Positions 1 through 8,092 of a DNA stretch of 40,817 nt are shown here, one piece after another (the first letter of the stretch is position 1; every line of letters starts with the position of its first letter). The notes beneath the pieces were generated by a model. That model was not told the DNA's origin and did not search any database. It was given only the letters and a program-made list of their open reading frames with translations. The stretch spans positions 1 to 40,817 of the forward strand of contig NZ_JAINDZ010000040.1 of the NCBI RefSeq assembly GCF_019802345.1, in the 5' to 3' direction. This DNA is from Methylosinus sp. Sm6. GTDB taxonomy: Bacteria > Pseudomonadota > Alphaproteobacteria > Rhizobiales > Beijerinckiaceae. The translations under genes and the position numbers were made by a program.

Positions 1-743
1 TGGACGATGAGCCGGATGTCGAAGGCGAAACTTCTGAGCGTCGCGAGGCTGCCGGATTTTTGATGCAGATGCGGGATGTCGAAGCTCCAGCCCTGCTTCT
101 GGCGGCCGGCGTGCTTGCGGGCGACGCGATAGAGCCAGCGCTCGACGCCGCCCGTCAGCCGGAAATAGGCAGGATCGATGGCGAGCACGAGCGATCGGTC
201 GATGACGCCGCGGTAGAACCATTCCGGGAGGACGAACTCCATGCCTTCGACGCGGCCGCCGCGCGTCACGCACTCCTCCCATTCGTTGATCCAGGAGAAT
301 TGGCTGCGACGCCAATGCTCGCCGTTGCGAATGGTGGTGCAGATAGCGGTCGATTGCAGGCGGGTGAGCGCGCCTTTCAGCAGCTTGTAGTCACGAGCGC
401 CGGTCGCCCGTCCGACCGCCTTGAGGAGTTGATAGGGCGTGAAGCGCAGAAAGCGGGAGGTCGTGAGGCCATGGTTCTCGGCCTCGACGATCTGGCTTGC
501 CGCCCAGATCAGCACGTCGGCGTCCCAGATGGTCGCCATGCCGTGCTCGGGCATGGCGAAGACTTCCACGCGCGCGCCGGCCGCCTCGTAGAGGATCGGC
601 GCCGTGCGCTTCGCCTTGGCGAGCGAGAAGAAGGGCCGCTCCATGAGATCGCGCTGATCGCGCGGCGAAGCGTCCCCCGTCGCGATGACGAAGGGGTGGA
701 GCCGGCTTCGCTCGCTCGAGATGACGGGGAGGTGGCGCGGCAT
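1..743 (-). CDS. Replication initiator protein A (RPA family), C-terminus cut by window edge
   Basis: I translated the minus strand from the ATG at 743 and the frame stays open to base 1, giving about 247 residues of an incomplete protein. The sequence reads like the plasmid/ICE replication initiator RPA family: an N-terminal MERPFFSLAKAKRT segment, then SRFLRFTPYQLLKAVGR, and YRVARKHAGRQ near the visible end. Proteins of this family sit beside parA and conjugation genes in Rhizobiales plasmids and ICEs and are thought to start replication of the circular form. An in-frame stop four codons upstream fixes the start at 743. The gene begins 12 bp after the HTH gene ends and is probably co-transcribed with it. 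The long open frame on the opposite strand (60-1028) is a shadow. Confidence 0.85.
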   Translation of the reverse strand, partial: MPRHLPVISSERSRLHPFVIATGDASPRDQRDLMERPFFSLAKAKRTAPILYEAAGARVEVFAMPEHGMATIWDADVLIWAASQIVEAENHGLTTSRFLRFTPYQLLKAVGRATGARDYKLLKGALTRLQSTAICTTIRNGEHWRRSQFSWINEWEECVTRGGRVEGMEFVLPEWFYRGVIDRSLVLAIDPAYFRLTGGVERWLYRVARKHAGRQKQGWSFDIPHLHQKSGSLATLRSFAFDIRLIV

Positions 744-755
744 GGCGGCGTCGCC

Positions 756-1040
756 TCAGCGGTGGGAGTTCAGGCGGGCGATGCGCACGCCGGTGTCGAA
801 CCGGACGGCGTCGCGCGCTTCGACATATTGCGGATCGGATGTCGAGCGACAGGCGGCCCCATCGGCCCAGGCCTGCAGATCCTCGATCGCATAGACGACG
901 CGCCCGCCGAGCTTGCGGAATGTCGGGCCGGCGCCGTGACAGCGGTATTTTTCGAGCGTGCGCGCGGAGAGGCTGAGCATTCGCGCGGCTTCATGCGTCC
1001 GGACGAAGCGCGTGGCGCCCTCGGGTGATTTGTCGCGCAA
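756..1040 (-). CDS. Excisionase-like HTH protein (RdfS-like recombination directionality factor)
   Basis: This 94-aa protein has an HTH_17/MerR-like helix-turn-helix at about residues 14-58 (THEAARMLSLSARTLEKYR, then GGRVVYAIEDLQAW), typical of DNA-binding excisionases. The start is a TTG at 1040-1038 preceded by GGAGG at a good distance; no ATG is available upstream. It is followed closely by the RPA initiator gene. In the ICEMlSymR7A family the small HTH protein RdfS heads such an operon, is switched on by FseA, and directs the integrase towards excision. The position next to an fseA-like gene supports that role, but RdfS identity is inference from size, fold and neighbours. It could instead be an ordinary regulator of the replication gene. 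Confidence 0.75.
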   Translation of the reverse strand: MRDKSPEGATRFVRTHEAARMLSLSARTLEKYRCHGAGPTFRKLGGRVVYAIEDLQAWADGAACRSTSDPQYVEARDAVRFDTGVRIARLNSHR

Positions 1041-1210
1041 GAGACGCCTCCGTAGCGGTGAGGTGCGCCGCAGGGACGTCGCGGCGTTTCGAGATCACCG
1101 TGGCGGAGAAGAGAAGTGCAGGGGGAGGACGAAGTTTTGGGGCCGATCCGTGTCCCCCCTTCCGCGAGGCGCGCCGGGATGTCCAAGGAGACGGACAATG
1201 CGGAAGGTCA

Positions 1211-1994
1211 TCAGCCGCCGCGAAGCAGCCGCTTGTAGCCGCCGTCCATTAGCGCGATGGAATCATGGATGAGACGGTTCGCCTTGCGGCGCGTCGCCGA
1301 GCTCTTCCACTCGAGCGCGGGAAGCGCAGCGTCCTCGGCGTCGATCAGGGCCGCGGCGATGTCGCGTGGCCCTGCGCCGCCGAGCCGAAAGTCGAGCGCG
1401 TGGAGCAACAGGATGAGACGCGCGCGTCGCTGCGCGGTCAATTGTAGCGCTCGAGGTAGCGGCCCTGCCGCCCCGCCCTGAAGGAGCCGAACGAGTCGGG
1501 ACGCGCTTTCGAGCCGGATTTCGAGTGACGCGTCGAGCGGCAAAATGATCGCGGGACGGCTCGGCGCGCGTTCGTTCATCCAGAGATGAATCTCGCCTCG
1601 GGCGTCGCCGATCACGACCCGCCTGTCCCCCTCGGCGGACATGTCCGCGACGACCTTGCCGAAGGCGGTCGGATCGAAGGTCCCATCCGCCGCGAAGCGG
1701 GGCGGCGCCGAAGCGATGATCAGCGTGCCGGGGTCGACCTCAGGGAGCCAGAGCGCTGGCTCCCTTCCTGCCGGAGATTCCGGGTCATGAGCGAAATTGC
1801 AACCCCCAGCGACGCGCGAGGCTCGACAGCGCGGTCGTTTCGTCGACGGCGCCGCGTTCAATCCGCCTCAGCGTCTCGCGATAATCCTGGCGATATTTGG
1901 GGTTCCGGCGCAGGAATTCGAGCGCGAAACCGGAAGGGGTGAGCTCGTTCAATTGCTTGATGGAATCGGGAGTTTTCCAAAAATTCGTCGGCAT
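1211..1994 (-). CDS. fseA: FseA-like excision activator made by +1 ribosomal frameshift (DUF6499 + DUF2285)
   Basis: Two overlapping frames encode one protein. Frame one starts at the ATG at 1994 and gives 69 residues with a DUF6499 domain, ending WGLQFRS-stop at 1785. Frame two carries the DUF2285 part down to 1211. The join is the UUU codon at 1796-1794 followed by C. Slipping one base to UUC (1795-1793) continues as AHDPESPAGREP and gives a 260-aa product. Family knowledge: in ICEMlSymR7A, genes msi172 and msi171 are joined by +1 slippage of tRNA-Phe from UUU to UUC to make FseA, the activator of rdfS. The domains, frame relation and slip codon agree here. The alternative is two separate proteins, the second starting at 1861, but that start has no convincing function and residues 1-20 of that frame are just the antisense of good coding sequence. 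A sequencing error is less likely given the known mechanism. Confidence 0.82.
1793..1796 (-). promoter_or_regulatory. +1 programmed frameshift site (UUU-C) in fseA-like gene
   Basis: On the minus strand the codons read TGG GGG TTG CAA TTT CGC TCA TGA. The UUU at codon 67 is followed by C, so tRNA-Phe can re-pair with UUC after a +1 shift. The zero-frame stop is two codons further on. Translation in the new frame enters the DUF2285 protein without any gap in similarity (GLQF then AHDPE). The same UUU-to-UUC slip is established for FseA of ICEMlSymR7A. No strong Shine-Dalgarno-like stimulator or downstream hairpin is obvious by eye. Confidence 0.8.
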
Positions 1995-2132
1995 GAAGCG
2001 CTCCTCGGCTTGGCCTCGTAGCTCGAGCGGCGACTTCGACGATTCCGGAATGGCAGAACCAAAACTAGCCCAAAGGGTTGCATCGCGTGCCGCGAGCGCC
2101 CGTGACCTTTTTATGGCAGGCGAGAAGAGAGA

Positions 2133-2396
2133 CTATTGCGCGCGCGTGCCCAAAAGCTGCCGATAGCCGGCCGCGGACATCCATCTCGCTCTGGCCAAAT
2201 GGCTTTCATGGATGATCTTCGCCCGTTCCGGCTCGCGATCCGGATCGATCCCGAAAATCACCGCGACGACCTCGCGCCAATCGGCGCCTTCTTCGGCCGC
2301 GTCCAGCAGTCGCAGGTAGATCGTGAGGTGACGTTCGTCGTAGGCGTTCACGTGCTCGGTGAGAGGCGGACGATCTTCGAAGGCTGGCGTGTTCAT
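2133..2396 (-). CDS. qseM: QseM-like antiactivator (single-domain DUF2285 protein)
   Basis: This 87-aa protein is almost entirely one DUF2285 domain: NAYDERHLTIYLRLLDAA, then WREVVAVIFGIDP, then SHLARARWMSAAGYRQLL. The same pattern appears in degraded form at the end of the FseA-like protein. In ICEMlSymR7A the small DUF2285 protein QseM binds and blocks both TraR and FseA, holding excision and transfer off. Here it lies between the fseA-like gene and a divergent XRE regulator, the qseM-qseC arrangement. No traR is visible in the window, so which activators it binds here is unknown. The start at 2396 is the first ATG of the conserved region. Confidence 0.82.
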   Translation of the reverse strand: MNTPAFEDRPPLTEHVNAYDERHLTIYLRLLDAAEEGADWREVVAVIFGIDPDREPERAKIIHESHLARARWMSAAGYRQLLGTRAQ

Positions 2397-2573
2397 TGCG
2401 GACCTACCTGTCGCTCTATGCCGGCGAATTCATGGCGAGACAGCAGGATTATATCCCAGGATTGGTTGCAGCTCTATTCCGACGGTGATGCAATCGGCGC
2501 ATCGCGTTGTTCGGTGGGGCGGAAGACTCACCGGATCGGCGGTAGGCAATTGTAGCATGGCGGCCGACGAATC

Positions 2574-2602
2574 AGAACGTTCATTCCTGGAATGAACGTT
2601 CT
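2574..2602. promoter_or_regulatory. 29-bp perfect palindrome, likely QseC operator
   Basis: Arms AGAACGTTCATTCC (2574-2587) and its exact reverse complement (2589-2602) flank a single T at 2588. Each arm holds its own 8-bp palindrome, GAACGTTC, at 2575-2582 and 2594-2601, spaced 19 bp centre to centre, so two regulator dimers could bind on nearly the same face of the helix. The site ends 21 bp before the XRE gene start and lies in the divergent qseM/qseC-like intergenic region, where QseC operators are known in ICEMlSymR7A. Binding here is inferred. Confidence 0.75.
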
Positions 2603-2623
2603 TGACTCGGCTTCCATGCCGCC

Positions 2624-2851
2624 ATGGAAATAGAGGAGGTCATAGCTACGAATGTGCGCCGCCTGCGTAACGCCAGGAACTGGACGCAGGAAGCGCTTGC
2701 CGAGAAGGCGCAGCTGAGTTCTCGCTATGTCGGTGCGATCGAGCGCGCCAATGTGTCGGCGAGGGTGGGTATTATAGGGCGGATCGCCGATGCTTTCGGC
2801 GTAGAGCCCGCCGATCTTCTCAAGCGCAGCAAACCGAGAACCCGTGGTTGA
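2624..2851 (+). CDS. qseC: QseC-like XRE-family repressor
   Basis: This 75-aa protein is one Cro/C1-type HTH domain: NVRRLRNARNWTQEALAEKAQLSSRYVGAIER followed by a dimer helix with FGVEPADLLK. It is divergent from the QseM-like gene, with the perfect palindrome immediately upstream. In ICEMlSymR7A, QseC represses qseM and controls itself, giving a bistable switch that decides which cells become transfer-competent. No clear ribosome binding site precedes the ATG at 2624 (the palindrome ends at 2602), so the transcript may have a very short leader. The role is inferred from arrangement and family. Confidence 0.8.
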   Translation: MEIEEVIATNVRRLRNARNWTQEALAEKAQLSSRYVGAIERANVSARVGIIGRIADAFGVEPADLLKRSKPRTRG

Positions 2852-2893
2852 GTTCGGCAAGCGACCCAAGGCTGGGCAGGACCGGCGCAACGT

Positions 2894-3244
2894 CTATTTG
2901 ACGCCAAAATTTCCCTTCGCCCATGGTACCGGTGCGCGCGAGACCTCGGCATCGGCGGTGATGAGAGGGTGAGAGGCTGCGATGGCGGGGATTTCTCCCT
3001 GCGATGCGGCGAACTCCGCTAGCATGACGGAGCAGCGCGGCGAAAACTCGAAATCGAAGCCGCCGATCTCGCGACTGTGATTGGACCATGCTTCGCCTAT
3101 TTCGGCGCGCCGCGCCTGGAACAGGCGCTTTAGCTGCCGCTTTGACTTTTCAGGCGGCGAAATTTTCTGAAATTGCGCGTGGTCAACTCTGATTCTGTCC
3201 GCTCCTTCTAGGCACCGCTTGTCGACGAAATTCGCTCTTATCGT
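2894..3244 (-). pseudogene. Possible gene remnant, no start codon
   Basis: The minus-strand frame from a TGA at 3247-3245 to the TAG at 2896-2894 is open for 116 codons and has coding-like composition: charged helices such as EKSKRQLKRLFQARRAEIGEAW, then GGFDFEFSPRCSVMLAEF. There is no ATG, GTG or TTG near its beginning, and the frame closes 70 bp downstream of the GIY-YIG gene. I do not recognise the family. It may be the tail of a gene lost when the restriction operon arrived. The open frames on other registers here (for example 2820-3089 minus) look like shadows. Confidence 0.3.
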
Positions 3245-3315
3245 TCAACGCGGCTTTGGAACGGGCTATGCTGGACTGGACTCTACCCGGCGCGATCAGG
3301 CCCGGTTTGCAGCCG

Positions 3316-4248
3316 CTAGGACGCCGAACCTCCAGCGGTCAGCGCTTTTTCTTCCTGCCATTGATGGTAGGTCAGCTTTGATCCAACAACCTTCCATTCT
3401 GAACGCCCGTTGGAATTGCGATCCAGAACCACCGCGGCTGCTGCCGAGGGGCTCTTGAACGCATAGGGCTTGGAGAAGGTATAGAATTTCGCCTCAGGCG
3501 TCGCGCCGAGTACTCCTTGTGCAATCAGTTCCTGTTTCAGTTCGCCGTAAGAATTTGTCCCCTGATAGCCGGCGTCCTTGAGGGCTTCGCTTCCCTGAAG
3601 GACCACGAATTCACCGTCTTCCTCGACGCCGGTCGCCTTTACGCCGCTCTTGTGACGGATCTCGAACCTTGTCTCGTCTAGCGTCGTTGCTTGCCCAGCC
3701 GCTTTGGTCGCTGAAACGGGGCGTGGCTTGAGCAAATCCAGACCGATAACGGGCAGAACAGTCTTCAGGTTTGCGAGGAATGCCTCCATGTTGGCCCGGT
3801 CGGCCTCCGGCATTCGCCGCTTGTCGGCGCTAGGCGCCTGGCCGTTGTCCAGGCTGACCCTGCCGGCGTTGATGGCGAGTTCGATCAGTCGCGCTTCGAG
3901 ATAGCGGACATGGCCTTTGGTCAGGGCCTCATCGCTTGTCGTGATGACAACGGCTGTCTCCCAGAACCCTCGATCCGCGGCACTCTGCGCGATACGATCT
4001 CGAACGCTATCGGCTTCGCCGATGTAGGCGCGCATCGAAAGCGCATCCGTCGGGTCGGGACCGAATAGGATGTACACTCCGGTGCGATCGACTTCCGGCC
4101 GGGAAAGCAGCTTCGCAAAGGTTGACTGCGTCGCGACAAGAACCGAGCCAGTCCAGCCGTGGATAGAGGCGATGGTCAACCCATTGGGGTTTCCATTGAC
4201 GAGAAACAGCTGGATTGTGCGCCCGAACGTTTCGACTGGCTGGCTCAT
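3316..4248 (-). CDS. GIY-YIG nuclease-fold protein with C-terminal DUF4357
   Basis: This 310-aa protein shows a GIY-YIG core: GVYILFG at about 57-63, AYIGEAD at about 74-80 with the following arginine, and the likely catalytic glutamate in RYLEARLIE near 118. The C-terminal part (about 215-290) matches DUF4357, a domain common in restriction-linked proteins. The ATG at 4248 overlaps the stop of the metalloprotease (ATGA), so this start is preferred over the ATG two codons earlier. It is the last gene of the restriction operon. GIY-YIG/DUF4357 proteins often accompany type I systems, but their job there is not established. A nicking or DNA-repair accessory role is inference. Confidence 0.8.
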   Translation of the reverse strand: MSQPVETFGRTIQLFLVNGNPNGLTIASIHGWTGSVLVATQSTFAKLLSRPEVDRTGVYILFGPDPTDALSMRAYIGEADSVRDRIAQSAADRGFWETAVVITTSDEALTKGHVRYLEARLIELAINAGRVSLDNGQAPSADKRRMPEADRANMEAFLANLKTVLPVIGLDLLKPRPVSATKAAGQATTLDETRFEIRHKSGVKATGVEEDGEFVVLQGSEALKDAGYQGTNSYGELKQELIAQGVLGATPEAKFYTFSKPYAFKSPSAAAAVVLDRNSNGRSEWKVVGSKLTYHQWQEEKALTAGGSAS

Positions 4249-4997
4249 GGGCATCCCTTCCGGACTCTCATCCGTTCAGACCGTGAAAGCCAGCTCTCAG
4301 CAGACAATGGAAGCTCGTTCAATTCCGAACGTACGACGGACCAATTTGGGTAAAGGCGATCCAAGTGCTGGAAGAACGCCTTGGTATGCTTGGTTTCAAT
4401 CAGGTGGATCATCTCATGCACAATCACGTATTCGAGCATATCGCGCGGCTTCTTGGTCAGTTCGGTGTTGATTCTGATCGTCCTGCGCTGAGGGTTGCAG
4501 CTTCCCCATTTTGTCTTCATCCGCTGCAGGAAGTAGCCGCGAACTTTCACACCGATGCGGGCTTCCCACTTGCGGATCATCTCGGGAATCGCGTCGTGAA
4601 GAAGTCCCAGATGCCATTCGTGCATGATGCGCGCTCGCTGGTCCCGGGTGGTTCCTGGCCGCACCTGTAGATGGATCGTCCGGTGATCAACTTTGATCGT
4701 CGGCTTCTCGTCTCGCTCGGTCAGCTTCAGGAGATGCCTGCGGCCCCAGAGATAATGGGTTTCGCGCCCGCTGTATTGACGCGGCGCCTCGCGCGCCTGC
4801 TTCGCGAAGCGGTCGCGTTGCTGCCTGATCCAGCCAATGCGCGTGATCGCGTAGGCCCTCGCAATGTCTAATCTCGTTGCTGTTGGCGCGACAAGGGTCA
4901 CGCGCCCGTCAGGCGGATGGACAGACAGATGGACGTTTTTCACGTCCTTCCGCGTCACACTGATCGCGATATCGCCGAGTTGAATGAGTTCAGCCAT
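4245..4997 (-). CDS. YgjP-like M48 metalloprotease (DUF45) of type I restriction locus
   Basis: This 250-aa protein has the YgjP/DUF45 (SprT-like) signature: the KTKWGSC motif at about 161-167 and the zinc site HEMIH at 194-198, with a further histidine in TKH at 204. The ATG at 4997 overlaps the hsdR stop (ATGA), so translation is probably coupled; the 40 codons of upstream open frame lie inside hsdR and are not used. Genes of this family are repeatedly found next to hsdR. In E. coli, HsdR is controlled by ClpXP proteolysis, so a dedicated protease might limit the nuclease subunit, but that is a guess here. Confidence 0.88.
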   Translation of the reverse strand: MAELIQLGDIAISVTRKDVKNVHLSVHPPDGRVTLVAPTATRLDIARAYAITRIGWIRQQRDRFAKQAREAPRQYSGRETHYLWGRRHLLKLTERDEKPTIKVDHRTIHLQVRPGTTRDQRARIMHEWHLGLLHDAIPEMIRKWEARIGVKVRGYFLQRMKTKWGSCNPQRRTIRINTELTKKPRDMLEYVIVHEMIHLIETKHTKAFFQHLDRLYPNWSVVRSELNELPLSAESWLSRSERMRVRKGCP

Positions 4998-7900
4998 CAA
5001 TACCCCGGCTGGTTCTTGATGATTTCGAACATGGCGAGAGTTGCGTCGCGGTCTCGATTGAACAATGGGAACAACACGTTTTTGACCTCCCGCTCCCGGA
5101 CTGCGTCGCCTTTCCATCCGGCAGGAGCGTACTCGCGAACTGTGCGATCGATTTCCAGCGCCAGCTTCGCCTTTTCGTCGTCATCGGTCGGACAGGTGAA
5201 GCTGCTCGCCAGGATCGAAGCCAGATTGTTGAAGATCACCGTGGCCTCTCGGTTTCCATGAAGCGCTGCCGGCACGCCGTCGCTTTGGGTCTTGGCCGCT
5301 AGACGCTTGATGAGGTCCTCGGCATTTCGCAAGAACTCTTCATAGGACTCGGCGCTCTCGCGGGTTTGCCTGATCAGATCCTCCAAGAGTCGAGACATCT
5401 CATCGTAAAAGCGCGGATCGGTCAGTTGATCACGAATAATCGTTTTCCGAATGTTGTTGATAATGCCCTCAGCGACCGCGTTCTTCGAGAGCTTGCCCTT
5501 TTCGTTCAACTGCCTCGCGATGGCGTCGTGTATGCCCGTCTCAATGATCGCCTGCGTCAGGGAAACGCCTGAAAGGCTTCCGAGGGCCTGCGCCGGATCG
5601 GCCTGGATGTACGTGTTGAGAAGATGCCGCATATCAGCCTCGTACGGCTTGATATCGAGCTCTTCCCCGGAGTGTTTTTTGATGGCCGCGCGTAGATCTG
5701 AGTAAAGTTCCACCTCGCGCAGGATTGCGGCCTGCGCCATCGCATCGTATCCGGCTTCCTCGAGGTTCTGGGCGACCGCCGCATAGGCCCTCACGAAAGA
5801 CGCGACCGCCTTGTAGAAGGATATTCGAAGCGCCTCCGTCTCGTCGAGCGCGTTCGGATTGGCCACATCGCCGCAGAAGTAGCGAAGATACTGCTCGATT
5901 TCCTTCGGGGGTGGCACCTGATCGCAGAGGTAATGCAAGGCCTCCCGGGCAGCGTCGAGACGGGCCTTGCCTTCTTCCAGCCAGCCCTTGATCTCGACGT
6001 TATTGTCGCCGCCGCTGCCCTGATCGATATCGAGTTCATCCGAGCTGTAGACCGCGATGGCGTGCTGGACGTTCCCAAAAAGCTCCTTGAAATCGACGAT
6101 GTGACCAAAGATCTTGTCGTCGCCGTCGATCCGGTTGGTCCGGCAAATCGCCTGGAACAGCGTGTGATCACGCAGCTTGTCGTCGAGATAGATGTAGGTG
6201 CAGCTCGGCGCATCGAAGCCCGTGAGCAGCTTCGAAACGACGATCAGGAGCTTTGTGTTCGCCGGCTCCTCGATGAAGCGGCGCTTGATCTCGGTTTCGT
6301 AGGCGGTCGTGCTCTGGCCGCTCTTGAGGACGAACTTGGTGTAGGTGTCGAATTTGTAGCGCTCGTCGCTGTTGGCCGGTTCCCTTGAGATCGCATTGTG
6401 GTTCGGCTCGAAGGACGTGACGATCCCGACATGCGGGCCGAGCCGGGTGTTCTGGAACTCGCGGAAATACTCGCATGCGTCGCGGATCGAAGAGGCCACC
6501 AGAATGGCGGTCCCGCGGTCGTCGCTTAGGCGCGGTTTCAGATCGAAGTCCTGGACGATCTCGGCCACGATTCGCCGCTTGCGTTCGGTCGCGCTGAGCA
6601 ATTCCTCCATGGTCGCCCAACGCTTCCGAAGCACGGCCTTCTGGAAGTTGTTCAGCCCCTTGGTCTTCTTCTCGAACCAGGCATCGATGGCGGTCGGGTT
6701 CGTCATGCGCTGAGGCACGTCGCGCGCTTCGTATTTCAGATCGAGGACGACCTTGTCGCGCACGGCCTCCTGGAACTTGTAAGTGTGGATATAGGTGCCG
6801 AAGACCTCGCGGGTCGTCTTGCTGTCCTTCTGAAACAGCGGCGTGCCGGTGAAGCCGACGAAGATCGCGCCTTCGAGCCAGCGCTTCATCTGCTTGTTCA
6901 TGTCGCCGCTCTGGGTGCGGTGGCATTCGTCGACAAACACGTAGAAGCGACCGGTCACCCGCGGCGGCGGGCCGGAAAGGTCGGTGGAATCGAACTTGTG
7001 AATCAGTGCGCAGATCAGCCGCGGCGACGGCGTCCCCAGCCAGCTGACGAACTCGTCGCGGCGAGTGACGCGGGGCGACGGCGCCTCCGACCCGAGCACG
7101 CCCGCGTTGCGCATCACGCCTGCGATCTGCTTATCGAGTTCGTCGCGGTCGGTGACGATCAGCACCCGCGCATCGGGCTCGCGTTCCAGAATCCATTTGG
7201 CGAGCAACACCATGAGGATGCTCTTGCCCGAGCCTTGCGTGTGCCAGATCACGCCGCCCTCGTGCCGGGCCAGGCGTTCCTGCGCCAGCTTCAGGCCGGT
7301 GAACTGGTGATGCCGCGGCACCTTTTTGATGCCGGCGTCGAAGATCACGAAGTTGCGGATCAGATCGAGTAGCCGCTCCTTGTGCAGAAGTTGGCCCATC
7401 GGCCGGTCAAGAAGCGCGCCAGCAGGGAGTTCGCCTTCGGGCGGGTTTTCATCGCGCCATTCGACAAACAGGGTTTCGGGCGTGCCGATGGTGCCATAGC
7501 GTAGGCCCTGCGCATCGCTGGCCGCCAGCAGAAGCTGGGCGGTGGCGAAAAACGGTGCGTTGAAAATCTCGTCCTGATTGGAAATCAACTGGCGGACGCC
7601 ATCGCCGATCTCGACCGCGGCGCGCTTCAATTCGGTCACCGCGACAGCGAGCCCGTTGAGATAGACGACGAGATCGGGGCGCCGCTCGTGCCCGCCCTTC
7701 AACGTCACTTCTTCGGCCAGGGCGAAGTCGTTGGCGTCGGCGTTTTCCCAATCGATCAGGTGCACCTTTTTGAAGGGCGCGCTGACGGAGGTTTGCACAT
7801 CTACGCCATAGCGCAGCAGCGTGTAGGTCTTGAGGTTCGCCTGATAAAGCGTCGTGCCGGTGACCTCGATCGCCTGCATCAAACGGGTGAGCGCCGCATC

Positions 7901-8092
7901 GATCTCCGGCTTGGAATAGCCGCGGGCGGTGAGGTTGGCGCGCAGAAGTTCCGGCTCGACGCAGCGGTTGCCCGGCCGGCCCGACCAATCGCCGAGCTCC
8001 CGATAGCCGAGGCCGTCCGCAGCTTTTGCTTTGGTGATGAAGGCGGCGAGACGATTTTGCGTGACGCGTTCGCTGCGTGGGCGGTCAGGCAT
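4997..8092 (-). CDS. hsdR: Type I restriction enzyme, R subunit (nuclease/translocase)
   Basis: This 1031-aa protein is the DNA translocating and cutting subunit. The N-terminal nuclease domain has the PD-(D/E)xK residues D140, E154 and K156 (RRPD... TELK). The motor has Walker A HTQGSGKS with K290, DECH at 388-391, the VGFTGTPL motif, and QAICRTNR as motif VI. Length and domain order are normal and the frame is intact, so the enzyme is probably active. I place the start at MPDRPRSE (8092), because the ten upstream codons are an arginine-rich stretch within hsdS. The start overlaps the hsdS stop by 8 bp. Confidence 0.93.
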   Translation of the reverse strand: MPDRPRSERVTQNRLAAFITKAKAADGLGYRELGDWSGRPGNRCVEPELLRANLTARGYSKPEIDAALTRLMQAIEVTGTTLYQANLKTYTLLRYGVDVQTSVSAPFKKVHLIDWENADANDFALAEEVTLKGGHERRPDLVVYLNGLAVAVTELKRAAVEIGDGVRQLISNQDEIFNAPFFATAQLLLAASDAQGLRYGTIGTPETLFVEWRDENPPEGELPAGALLDRPMGQLLHKERLLDLIRNFVIFDAGIKKVPRHHQFTGLKLAQERLARHEGGVIWHTQGSGKSILMVLLAKWILEREPDARVLIVTDRDELDKQIAGVMRNAGVLGSEAPSPRVTRRDEFVSWLGTPSPRLICALIHKFDSTDLSGPPPRVTGRFYVFVDECHRTQSGDMNKQMKRWLEGAIFVGFTGTPLFQKDSKTTREVFGTYIHTYKFQEAVRDKVVLDLKYEARDVPQRMTNPTAIDAWFEKKTKGLNNFQKAVLRKRWATMEELLSATERKRRIVAEIVQDFDLKPRLSDDRGTAILVASSIRDACEYFREFQNTRLGPHVGIVTSFEPNHNAISREPANSDERYKFDTYTKFVLKSGQSTTAYETEIKRRFIEEPANTKLLIVVSKLLTGFDAPSCTYIYLDDKLRDHTLFQAICRTNRIDGDDKIFGHIVDFKELFGNVQHAIAVYSSDELDIDQGSGGDNNVEIKGWLEEGKARLDAAREALHYLCDQVPPPKEIEQYLRYFCGDVANPNALDETEALRISFYKAVASFVRAYAAVAQNLEEAGYDAMAQAAILREVELYSDLRAAIKKHSGEELDIKPYEADMRHLLNTYIQADPAQALGSLSGVSLTQAIIETGIHDAIARQLNEKGKLSKNAVAEGIINNIRKTIIRDQLTDPRFYDEMSRLLEDLIRQTRESAESYEEFLRNAEDLIKRLAAKTQSDGVPAALHGNREATVIFNNLASILASSFTCPTDDDEKAKLALEIDRTVREYAPAGWKGDAVREREVKNVLFPLFNRDRDATLAMFEIIKNQPGY

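Noticed and set aside
1785-1861. The DUF6499/DUF2285 frame change as a sequencing error or dead gene
   Set aside because: The change occurs exactly at UUU-C with an early zero-frame stop, the known FseA frameshift arrangement. Read data could still overturn this.
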